5,069 bases of DNA from Bacteroidota bacterium (GTDB lineage Bacteria > Bacteroidota > Bacteroidia > Bacteroidales > CG2-30-32-10), in NCBI GenBank assembly GCA_013334735.1, contig JAAXXA010000259.1:1-5069 (forward strand). Reading direction: 5' to 3'. Every line of letters starts with the position of its first letter. The first letter of the stretch is position 1. Of the stretch, positions 1 through 5,069 are shown one piece after another. The translations under genes were made by a program, and so were the position numbers. Under the pieces are notes generated by a model. It did no database searches. It saw only the letters and a list, made by a program, of their open reading frames with translations, and was not told where the DNA came from.

Positions 1-2661
1 GGCATTTGAAGTATTATCTGATTTTACCTCAAGTGCTGCCGATGAAGCAGGAGAGGATGTTCCGATACCTACATTTCCTGTGGTTCCTGCCCCACTACTG
101 GGTCCAACAAACAAAGTAGGAATTGTGGAGTTAAAACCAACCATTAAAGAGTTTGAAATATTATTGACTAATTTTATATAACTACTTACTCCTGCACCTA
201 AAATCATTGAAGCATGTCCACTGTTTGCACCAACAGAAACATTGTAGCCAATTGCTACTGAACCATAACCTGTATTAGCAGATACTTCGGGTTCATAACC
301 AATTGCGATTGATCCCCAACCATTGGCTTGTGCATTGCTTCCCATAGCAACAGAACTATAATATCCGCTAGCCGTTGCCCCATATCCCATTGCTGTTGAA
401 TACTGTCCACTAGCGGTTGCATAATATCCCATTGCAGTTGAATAGATTCCACTTGCGGTGGCATACCCTCCCATTGCATTAGAAAATTGCCCACTAGCGA
501 TTGTGTTATATCCCGAAGCAAAAGAATAATTTCCAATATTTGCAACATTCCATTGAGTACCATCTACATATCCCGCTCTAAAAGCGGCTTTTTTCGGATA
601 CCATATTAATCTTGTACCGGCTCCAGTTGTTGTTAAAGTTGTTCCTGAACCATAAGTTCCTATTGCAAGCATTCCGCCATCAGGTGTAGCAGCACCTTTG
701 TCAAGTGTAAATTTAAACTCAGGCGTGGTTGTTCCAATACCCACGTTCCCGTTACTTGAAACAATCATTCTATCAATGTTCCTTGTTTTAATTCTCAAAG
801 GATGCGAACCAGTTGCATCGGTTGAACCTATATAATTATTTGTAGAATCAATACTTGTATTACCAGTTAAATGCCAAGCAGTAGCATCAACAACGGAAGG
901 TAAGGCGCCCCATGTTCCTACACCATTAGCATTAGAAGTTAAAACATAATTAATCGCTGCGCCTGTGGACATTTTGAAGCCGGTTGCAGTTAAACTTCCA
1001 TCTGTCATTATACCACCGGCTCCAACATTCAAACCGTTACGAATGTATAAATTATTACCGATATCGCCATTTTCAGTAACTGTTATATTTGATGTTGAAA
1101 CATTACCGATTGATGCAGACGGGGCATCAATGCCCGAAATATCCACTATGGTAAAACGGCAATTATTATCATATCCCGCGGGCACATATGCATATTTACC
1201 CGAAACAAAAAGAGCCTGAGGATAAAAAAGGTTATTATTATCCTGAATTGAAGTTGCGACTACCGGTGACGAAGAATTTGAAATGTCAACCACGGTGAGC
1301 CTGTTATTTGTACGTGAAACAGTATAAGCATATTTACCACTCACACTTAATTGCCAAATATCATTTAAGTAAGTTGCATCCTGAATTGAACCTGCAATTA
1401 CAGGAGAAGCAGGATTAGAAATATTAACCACTGTTAACCGATTGCCTACACAGCATGCCACATAAGCATATTTACCGGATACTTTTACATCAATCGGATA
1501 ATACAAATTAGTCGCATCCTGAATTGTACCTGTAATTACAGGAGAAGCCGGATTAGAAATATCAACCACAGTCAGACTATTACTTCGTAAGGCGGCAACA
1601 TAAGCATATTTACCGGAAATATAAACATTTCTTGCCCCATATAATTTTGTATTATCCAAAATAGATCCTGCTATAATTGGAGAAACAGGATTTGAAATGT
1701 CAATTATAGTTAAACGGTTGTTATTGTCGGTTTCACTTGTTACATAAGCGTATTTTCCGGAAACATAAATACCATAAGGATAATTTAAAGTGGCATCAGT
1801 TATTGAACCTGTTATAGAGGGAGCATAAGGGTTTGAAATATCAACAATAGTTACGCGTGAGCGATTAGTCGCAGTTACATAAGCATACTTGCCAGAAACA
1901 TAAACAGAATATGCAGTTCCGAGATTGGTGTTATCATTGATTGATCCTGTTATACTTGGTGATGTTGGGTTAGAGATATCAACTACATTAAGAAGATTGT
2001 GCCCATAATCAGTAACGTAAGCATATTTACCCGAAACATAAACACCCTGACTTCCATAAAATTTATTATTGTCCTGTATGCTGCCTTTGATTACAGGAAC
2101 GGAATTAACCGTTTGAAGGAAATTACCACCATTAAGCTGAAACTTCTCAGATGGAGTAACAGTACCTATTCCTACTTTTCCTAATGAATCAATAATCATT
2201 CTTTTGGTGTTATTGGTGCGGAAGCCAAGAGAAAAATTATCTGTTGTTCCAATAAAATTAGTTCCCGAATTTGTTCCCGTATTACCTGTTGTTTGCCATG
2301 AGGTTCCTGATCCTGTTGCAAGTTTCACCCAATGTTTAGGAGTTGCAGTTGTATCCCAGTAATAAAATCCTGCAACTGTAATATCCCCTGCAGGTACAGA
2401 ATCGAATACCAATAAACTGTTTACAGGATTTTGTATAGTTGAAACATCCGTTGAGCTTAATAATTTTACCCTCGGTATTCGTATCCCTTGGTTTGTAGCG
2501 CTTACATCAAGCATTGCCGAACTATTGGCAGGAGAGCCTGTGGAGTTTATGGCAGCGCCTCCAATCTGTGCATAACAGTTAACAGTTAAAAGTTGAAAGT
2601 TGAAAGCGATAAAGACAAATACAATGATTCTTGCGATTAAAAATGTTTTTTTTGTTTTCAT
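1..2661 (-). CDS. Large secreted surface protein with LVIVD beta-propeller and YadA-type head repeats (C-terminus outside window)
   Basis: The frame is open from the ATG at 2659-2661 to the window edge: 887 codons with no stop, checked codon by codon. Residues 1-31 form a signal peptide (MKTKK, hydrophobic stretch, then NCYA before Q32). Residues 49-120 are a module common in Bacteroidota surface and tail-fibre-like proteins (AMLDVS, GIRIPR, GFYYWD). Residues 122-178 and 596-656 are two copies of a W-x-x-TGN ... VGIGTxTP module. Between them, residues 188-513 hold seven LVIVD repeats, enough for a seven-bladed propeller. Residues 708-827 are YadA/Hia-like head repeats of about 14 residues, and a third VGIGTSSP motif follows at 864-871. 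The protein is probably exported and displayed or assembled as a fibre, perhaps as an adhesin; that role is inferred. The missing C-terminus may hold an anchoring, T9SS sorting or S74-type chaperone domain. The start is supported by the signal peptide and by its near-identity to the neighbouring gene's start. Confidence 0.93.
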   Translation of the reverse strand, partial: MKTKKTFLIARIIVFVFIAFNFQLLTVNCYAQIGGAAINSTGSPANSSAMLDVSATNQGIRIPRVKLLSSTDVSTIQNPVNSLLVFDSVPAGDITVAGFYYWDTTATPKHWVKLATGSGTSWQTTGNTGTNSGTNFIGTTDNFSLGFRTNNTKRMIIDSLGKVGIGTVTPSEKFQLNGGNFLQTVNSVPVIKGSIQDNNKFYGSQGVYVSGKYAYVTDYGHNLLNVVDISNPTSPSITGSINDNTNLGTAYSVYVSGKYAYVTATNRSRVTIVDISNPYAPSITGSITDATLNYPYGIYVSGKYAYVTSETDNNNRLTIIDISNPVSPIIAGSILDNTKLYGARNVYISGKYAYVAALRSNSLTVVDISNPASPVITGTIQDATNLYYPIDVKVSGKYAYVACCVGNRLTVVNISNPASPVIAGSIQDATYLNDIWQLSVSGKYAYTVSRTNNRLTVVDISNSSSPVVATSIQDNNNLFYPQALFVSGKYAYVPAGYDNNCRFTIVDISGIDAPSASIGNVSTSNITVTENGDIGNNLYIRNGLNVGAGGIMTDGSLTATGFKMSTGAAINYVLTSNANGVGTWGALPSVVDATAWHLTGNTSIDSTNNYIGSTDATGSHPLRIKTRNIDRMIVSSNGNVGIGTTTPEFKFTLDKGAATPDGGMLAIGTYGSGTTLTTTGAGTRLIWYPKKAAFRAGYVDGTQWNVANIGNYSFASGYNTIASGQFSNAMGGYATASGIYSTAMGYYATASGQYSTAMGYGATASGYYSSVAMGSNAQANGWGSIAIGYEPEVSANTGYGSVAIGYNVSVGANSGHASMILGAGVSSYIKLVNNISNSLMVGFNSTIPTLFVGPSSGAGTTGNVGIGTSSPASSAALEVKSDNTSNA
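181..540 (-). repeat. YadA/Hia-type head repeats, about eight of about 14 residues
   Basis: Residues 708-827 of the host protein consist of units such as ASGIYSTAMGYYAT and ASGQYSTAMGYGAT. The first four are exactly 14 residues long and the later ones 15-17. The pattern S-x-A-x-G ... A-x-A-x-G is that of the trimeric autotransporter head repeat, which forms a left-handed parallel beta-roll in trimers. At DNA level the units at 373-498 are near-identical 42-bp repeats. In Bacteroidota such repeats also occur in phage-tail-like and surface proteins, so a classical type V autotransporter should not be assumed. Confidence 0.8.
694..876 (-). repeat. Tail-fibre-like VGIGT module, copy 2
   Basis: Residues 596-656 run from WHLTGN through YIGSTDATG, RNIDRMIVSS and GNVGIGTTTP to KFTLDKG, matching the module at 2128-2298 position by position. 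It connects the propeller region to the head repeats. A third, partial match (GNVGIGTSSPASSAALEV) lies at the left end of the window, around 33-76, so the modular pattern probably continues beyond the edge. Confidence 0.75.
1123..2100 (-). repeat. Seven LVIVD repeats forming a predicted beta-propeller
   Basis: The motif GKYAYV (GKYAYT in the sixth repeat) occurs at residues 211, 257, 302, 350, 396, 442 and 488 of the host protein, giving a period of 45-48 residues (about 138 bp). In most repeats it is followed by a variable loop, then L-T-V-V-D-I-S-N-P-x-S-P and I-x-G-S-I-x-D. This is the LVIVD repeat signature, which is known to belong to beta-propeller-like folds in cell-surface proteins. 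Seven repeats match a seven-bladed propeller. The strand before the first GKYAYV (VPVIKGSIQD) could close the ring with the last repeat. Ligand or partner is unknown. Confidence 0.85.
2128..2298 (-). repeat. Tail-fibre-like VGIGT module, copy 1
   Basis: Residues 122-178 of the host protein run from SWQTTGN through FIGTTDN, RTNNTKRMIIDS and GKVGIGTVTP to KFQLNGG. The same succession occurs again at 694-876. The two copies flank the LVIVD propeller, suggesting that the propeller sits as an insert between two scaffold modules. The function of the module is not established; it is widespread in Bacteroidota surface proteins and tail-fibre-like proteins. Confidence 0.75.
2572..2606 (-). repeat. Five heptanucleotide units within signal peptide codons (LVIVD gene)
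   Basis: On the minus strand the units read CTTTCAA, CTTTCAA, CTTTTAA, CTGTTAA and CTGTTAT, with no gaps. They encode the end of the signal peptide (roughly FNFQLLTVNCY). Seven is not a multiple of three, so gain or loss of one unit would shift the frame. Units three to five have diverged, which should lower the slippage rate. Confidence 0.75.
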
Positions 2662-2684
2662 AATTATTATTTTAATTAATTCTG

Positions 2685-2692
2685 CAAAATTA
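2685..2692 (-). promoter_or_regulatory. Putative -7 promoter element of the LVIVD/head-repeat gene
   Basis: Read on the minus strand, the sequence is TAATTTTG, a full match to the Bacteroidota -7 consensus TAnnTTTG. It lies 23 bases upstream of the start codon, implying a short untranslated leader. The same octamer is found in the matching position before the FISUMP gene. No clear TTG-type -33 element is seen upstream; instead, the dyad array begins 22 bp further up, which would suit an activator-dependent promoter. The leader between here and the ATG is nearly all A and T and has no Shine-Dalgarno sequence, as is usual in this phylum. Confidence 0.6.
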
Positions 2693-2714
2693 AAACATAT
2701 TAAAACCATTGTAA

Positions 2715-2780
2715 ATCCCCTGAAACAGGGATTTTTATATACCTGATAGCGGGTACATTTACATCCTTGAAAGTGGGTAT
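2715..2780. promoter_or_regulatory. Array of three 18-bp dyads at 24-bp period (putative operator)
   Basis: Three 18-bp units start at 2715, 2739 and 2763, exactly 24 bp apart: ATCCCCTGAAACAGGGAT, ATACCTGATAGCGGGTAC and ATCCTTGAAAGTGGGTAT. Each is an imperfect dyad of two heptamers (core TACC or TCCY) facing each other across two bases. The array ends 22 bp upstream of the -7 element of the LVIVD/head-repeat gene and begins about 40 bp beyond the stop of the FISUMP gene. The inverted 7-2-7 arrangement with a TACY core resembles sites known for NarL-family response regulators. That resemblance is suggestive only; the binding protein is not in this window. Confidence 0.6.
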
Positions 2781-2821
2781 TAAAATTGATTAATACCGTT
2801 TGCTTTTATACACGCAATTAA

Positions 2822-3946
2822 TTAGTCCTTTATGCACCGCACCGAGCATCCGTTTCCCTGCCATTTGAAACTCCTATTGATCTTGGTGCTTGAGTATGTT
2901 AAAAACCGATTCCACTTATTTTCCGAATCTTTTACGTTAGAAGTCCACAAATACATGCTCAACCCTCTATTCATATATGAACCACCATCATCTCGTGTAC
3001 CAGAAGGACCTATATTTAACCCTGAAGTATTATTAAAGCCGGTACCGGTTCTTAGTCCATTTGTGTATGTATTCCAGCTTTGATCTGCTACATCAGCAGT
3101 TATTTTACTACCTGTATTTACTCCCCTTTGTCCTGTTGTATTACAACTTGCATCCGTTCCGGCTTCTACCGTGTTTTCCATAGTACACCATTCTGCATCT
3201 GTAGGAACGTGCCAACCAGCAGGACATATTCCCTGTGCTCCCGGCGTTGTTGAACCATACATAGCTGCTGACCATTGATACAAAAGACCAAGAGAGGCTG
3301 CTGCGTTACAATCTTCCCCATTATTACTTACATTCGGAGGACAACTGTATAATGCAACGTCGTAATAATTCCATGTAGTACCTTTTGTAATGGAAGCGCC
3401 ATCAGGATATTTTGTAGTATGCATGTTTTCTTTTAACCAGCATTGGCTACCTATACTTACGGTGTTGTATGTATTACCGTCAATATCATTTACTGTTGAT
3501 GTTCCGCAGAAAAAACAGGGTGAGGTTGCGTAAGCAATTAAGTTGGAATTAGGACTTGTGTTACAAGAATTTTCTGCTTTTACACGATAGAAATAAGTTG
3601 TTCCACAAGTTAATCCTGTTACATTATAGGAGGTTACATTACCTGCATCATAATTGTTTAAACCTGTTAAAAAACTTGCAAAACCAATACTGGTTGAAAC
3701 ATCAAGATGGTAATGATCTGCTCCAGATGATGCACTCCAGTTAACTGTTATTTGTGTTTCTGTGGCTCCGCTGCCTGCATTGGCAACAGGCGCTATTAAT
3801 GCAGCAGCCGGTGAATTGGCTGCAGTTCCGGTAGCGCTATTGGATAAGCCATGAGCATAACAGTTAAAAGTTGAAAGTTGAAAATAGAAAGCGATAAAGA
3901 CAAATACAATGATTCTTGCGATTAATAATGTTTTTTTTGTTTTCAT
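2822..3946 (-). CDS. Secreted fibronectin type III-FISUMP domain protein
   Basis: This is a complete 374-residue protein starting at ATG 3944-3946 and ending with TAA at 2822-2824. Residues 1-31 are a signal peptide (MKTKK, hydrophobic core, NCYA before H32), almost the same as that of the next gene. Residues about 52-141 look like one fibronectin type III domain (ITVNWSASSGADHYHLDVS, then LTCGTTYFYRVKAEN). Residues about 152-374 match the Fibrobacter succinogenes major paralogous (FISUMP) domain: DIDGNTYNTVSIGSQCWLKEN near its start, then GICPAGWHVPTDAEW, WTSN, and the typical SVRCIKD end. The mature part has twelve cysteines, which fits a disulfide-bonded exported protein. The biochemical role of FISUMP is not known; a surface or matrix function is inferred. 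No T9SS sorting domain follows, since the protein ends with FISUMP. C29 lacks a convincing lipobox, so signal peptidase I cleavage is more likely than lipidation. Fourteen codons were not needed to choose the start: the neighbour's paralogous start fixes it. Confidence 0.95.
   Translation of the reverse strand: MKTKKTLLIARIIVFVFIAFYFQLSTFNCYAHGLSNSATGTAANSPAAALIAPVANAGSGATETQITVNWSASSGADHYHLDVSTSIGFASFLTGLNNYDAGNVTSYNVTGLTCGTTYFYRVKAENSCNTSPNSNLIAYATSPCFFCGTSTVNDIDGNTYNTVSIGSQCWLKENMHTTKYPDGASITKGTTWNYYDVALYSCPPNVSNNGEDCNAAASLGLLYQWSAAMYGSTTPGAQGICPAGWHVPTDAEWCTMENTVEAGTDASCNTTGQRGVNTGSKITADVADQSWNTYTNGLRTGTGFNNTSGLNIGPSGTRDDGGSYMNRGLSMYLWTSNVKDSENKWNRFLTYSSTKINRSFKWQGNGCSVRCIKD
3857..3891 (-). 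repeat. Five heptanucleotide units within signal peptide codons (FISUMP gene)
   Basis: On the minus strand the units read CTTTCTA, TTTTCAA, CTTTCAA, CTTTTAA and CTGTTAT. The number of units equals that in the downstream gene, but the order of variants differs. The tract encodes the end of the signal peptide (FYFQLSTFNCY). Confidence 0.7.
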
Positions 3947-3971
3947 AATTTTAATTTTTAAATTAATTATG

Positions 3972-3979
3972 CAAAATTA
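3972..3979 (-). promoter_or_regulatory. Putative -7 promoter element of the FISUMP gene
   Basis: The minus-strand octamer TAATTTTG matches the TAnnTTTG consensus of Bacteroidota vegetative promoters and lies 25 bases before the ATG at 3944-3946. Its sequence and its 22-bp distance to the first dyad are identical to those of the downstream gene's promoter. A strong -33 element is not visible. The leader that follows is made of A and T runs with no ribosome-binding purine motif. Confidence 0.6.
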
Positions 3980-4001
3980 AAACATATCAAAACCATTTTA
4001 A

Positions 4002-4043
4002 ATCCCCTGAAACAGGTATGCTTATATACCCAATAGCAGGTAT
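4002..4043. promoter_or_regulatory. Array of two 18-bp dyads at 24-bp period (putative operator)
   Basis: Two units start at 4002 and 4026, again exactly 24 bp apart: ATCCCCTGAAACAGGTAT and ATACCCAATAGCAGGTAT. They correspond in sequence, order and distance from the -7 element to the first two units before the downstream gene. I see no third unit at the next expected position (about 4050). The second unit has the clearest dyad, TACC ... GGTA at its ends. A shared regulator for both surface-protein genes is the simplest explanation. Confidence 0.6.
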
Positions 4044-4246
4044 ATGAAAAATGATAAATATCGATAAACATTCAAAAATATCATATTAAATTAAAGTGTT
4101 TTTTAACGATTTTGAAAGGCTATCGACATTAGTAAACCAACAAAAATATTTCTTGAAATCATCTCGTTGGCTTGTTAATGTTAGATTTGCGATAGGTGAG
4201 AGGGAGGGTAAGTGAAAATATTAAACACTTAGCTTTGCTCATATTA
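4044..4246. other. Intergenic stretch with no recognisable gene
   Basis: This 203-bp, AT-rich region separates the acyltransferase stop codon from the dyad array of the FISUMP gene. I find no convincing reading frame, RNA gene or strong terminator hairpin. The only structure is a weak 5-bp inverted repeat (AAGTG at 4210-4214, CACTT at 4226-4230), without a T run on the expected side. A purine-rich patch lies near 4192-4215. Confidence 0.5.
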
Positions 4247-5069
4247 TCAAGGGATCATATTGCCATAATAATCAATAATTTTATCACTAACCACATGTAT
4301 ATATTGTTCATCTTCGGTAATTGCTTTTTTCCATATTAGAAATTTTTTGCCTTCTTTAATAATTCTTTCTACATCAGTTGTTAAAATATCACCTTTTATT
4401 TTATCCAAGGTTTGCTGAGTTAATTCAACTAATTTAGTTTTTTCAATTTTGTAAGAATTATCTTTAATTACTTTACAAAAAATATGATTGGGAAGTATTT
4501 TTACATTTTGCTTCCATGAATTTACAATATTATCAGATAATGATTTTATAGAATCTTCCGAATATAAAGAATTATCGATATTAATAGGATCGCAAAAATT
4601 AATATAAACTTTTTTTATTTTCGAAATATAATCCATCGCCCATACTTTAGTGTTATATTTACAAAAATAATTATCTTCAGGAACGCTTTCGTACGACAAA
4701 GCCATTGGAACAATCACTATATTATATTTTTTTAAAATAGGCACATTTAAAGCGGTATCTAAAAGTCCTGTGTGTAAATTACCAATAGCTCCGTTTCTGC
4801 TGCGTGTGCCCTCGGCAAAGATCAGGGAATTAATTCCGTTTTCTAAAAGAAAAGATGAATATTGTTTTAAAACTTCCATATATAAAAAATTTCTTTTTTC
4901 TTCTCTGTCAACAGTATAAGAACCAAGTCTTTTAAAAATAAAATTTTTTGTATAATCTGTAATTAGATTTATACCGGCGGCAAAACGCGGCATTGATAAA
5001 TCATTAAAAGCAAGCGCCCAGCTAACCCAGATAGAATCGCTATTGCTCTTATGCATCGGCACATATAGG
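4247..5069 (-). CDS. Glycerolipid acyltransferase, PlsB/PlsC superfamily (N-terminus outside window)
   Basis: This is a membrane-associated enzyme of phospholipid synthesis, expected to transfer an acyl chain to glycerol 3-phosphate or a lysophosphatidate. The characteristic blocks appear in order, numbering from the GTG at 5060-5062: HKSNSD (residues 4-9, the HX4D catalytic motif), AAGINL and FKRLGSYTVDR (29-33 and 43-53, block II), EGTRSR (84-89, glycerol-phosphate-binding block III) and IVPMALSYE (117-125, block IV). The order and wording of AAGINL to RLG resemble PlsB/DHAPAT-type enzymes more than short PlsC, so the acylated position is uncertain. Residues 130-271 form a lysine-rich tail without a domain I recognise. 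The gene ends with TGA at 4247-4249. The reading frame stays open beyond that GTG to the window edge (Leu-Tyr-Val-Pro before the HX4D block), so the GTG is an internal valine and the true start lies outside. GC content is clearly lower than in the two downstream genes. No link to their function is evident. Confidence 0.9.
   Translation of the reverse strand, partial: LYVPMHKSNSDSIWVSWALAFNDLSMPRFAAGINLITDYTKNFIFKRLGSYTVDREEKRNFLYMEVLKQYSSFLLENGINSLIFAEGTRSRNGAIGNLHTGLLDTALNVPILKKYNIVIVPMALSYESVPEDNYFCKYNTKVWAMDYISKIKKVYINFCDPINIDNSLYSEDSIKSLSDNIVNSWKQNVKILPNHIFCKVIKDNSYKIEKTKLVELTQQTLDKIKGDILTTDVERIIKEGKKFLIWKKAITEDEQYIHVVSDKIIDYYGNMIP

Larger units (their letters stand above)
2570..2756 (-). 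repeat. Duplicated promoter-signal peptide cassette, copy A
   Basis: This stretch of about 187 bp is closely similar to the one at 3855-4043. It spans two upstream dyads, the -7 element, the leader, the start codon and codons 1-31 of the LVIVD/head-repeat gene. Only a few substitutions and one- or two-base indels separate the copies, the indels being in the untranslated leader. Similarity stops right after the NCYA cleavage region of the signal peptide, where the mature proteins diverge completely. Confidence 0.85.
3855..4043 (-). repeat. Duplicated promoter-signal peptide cassette, copy B
   Basis: This is the partner of the repeat at 2570-2756, upstream of and within the start of the FISUMP gene. 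The encoded signal peptides have equal length and differ at only about five residues (for example FYFQLSTFNCYA against FNFQLLTVNCYA). Because the untranslated part is as well conserved as the coding part, the similarity reflects recent duplication, gene conversion or shared regulatory constraint rather than only the general demands on a signal peptide. Confidence 0.85.

Noticed and set aside
255..563. A 102-codon minus-strand reading frame
   Set aside because: It is a shifted frame of the head-repeat region. The real frame gives regular ASGxYSTAMG repeats, and the alternative inherits its repetitiveness from them.
965..1219. An 84-codon plus-strand frame (also a 61-codon one at 1999-2184)
   Set aside because: Both lie wholly antisense to the uninterrupted 887-codon gene, have no recognisable domain and no promoter or ribosome-binding signal.
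1123..2100. CRISPR-like array from regularly spaced similar segments of about 138 bp
   Set aside because: The repeats are in-frame protein repeats (LVIVD blades) with divergent sequence, not short identical repeats with unique spacers.
2570..2580. Lipoprotein signal around C29 in both exported proteins
   Set aside because: The residues before the cysteine (LTVN, STFN) do not fit a lipobox, while A31 gives a reasonable signal peptidase I site.
2713..2735. Stem AAATCCC(C)TG / CAGGGATTT followed by T bases on the plus strand, resembling a rho-independent terminator
   Set aside because: There is no plus-strand gene to terminate, the minus-strand side lacks a T run, and the element is the first unit of a regularly spaced dyad array whose counterpart at 4002-4019 does not keep the full stem.
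2832..3083. Plus-strand frames of 83 codons here and of 62 codons at 3556-3744
   Set aside because: They are antisense to the well-supported FISUMP gene and look like no known protein.
5060..5062. GTG as start codon of the acyltransferase
   Set aside because: It lies three codons before the catalytic HX4D motif, which normally follows some N-terminal sequence, and the frame remains open to the window edge. The gene is better described as truncated.

Overview
The window looks like chromosomal DNA from a member of the Bacteroidota, probably an environmental lineage. This rests on AT-rich intergenic DNA, start codons without a Shine-Dalgarno sequence, TAnnTTTG-type -7 promoter elements, and protein families typical of that phylum: a FISUMP domain, LVIVD repeats and 'GNVGIGTxxP' tail-fibre-like modules. 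I cannot name the genus. All three genes lie on the minus strand, so the window reads from right to left.

Layout in transcription order. (1) 5069-4247: a glycerolipid acyltransferase (PlsB/PlsC superfamily), cut at its N-terminus by the window edge. (2) 4246-3947: intergenic DNA whose left part carries a promoter and a two-unit dyad array. (3) 3946-2822: a complete secreted protein of 374 residues with a signal peptide, a fibronectin type III domain and a C-terminal FISUMP domain. (4) 2821-2662: intergenic DNA with a second promoter and a three-unit dyad array. (5) 2661-1: a very large secreted protein, open for 887 codons and running off the left edge. It has a signal peptide, a tail-fibre-like module, a seven-repeat LVIVD beta-propeller, a second tail-fibre-like module and a YadA/Hia-type head-repeat region.

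The most striking feature is that genes (3) and (5), whose mature proteins are unrelated, begin with almost the same stretch of about 190 bp. It includes the upstream dyads, the -7 element, the untranslated leader and the whole signal peptide. Within it are 18-bp dyads repeated at exactly 24-bp intervals (three copies before one gene, two before the other), ending 22 bp from the -7 box in both cases. A tract of five heptanucleotide units encodes the end of each signal peptide. I infer that the two surface proteins are co-regulated by one DNA-binding protein, possibly a NarL/LuxR-type regulator, and that the promoter plus signal peptide has spread as a unit. The acyltransferase gene is much more AT-rich and appears to be an unrelated housekeeping neighbour.
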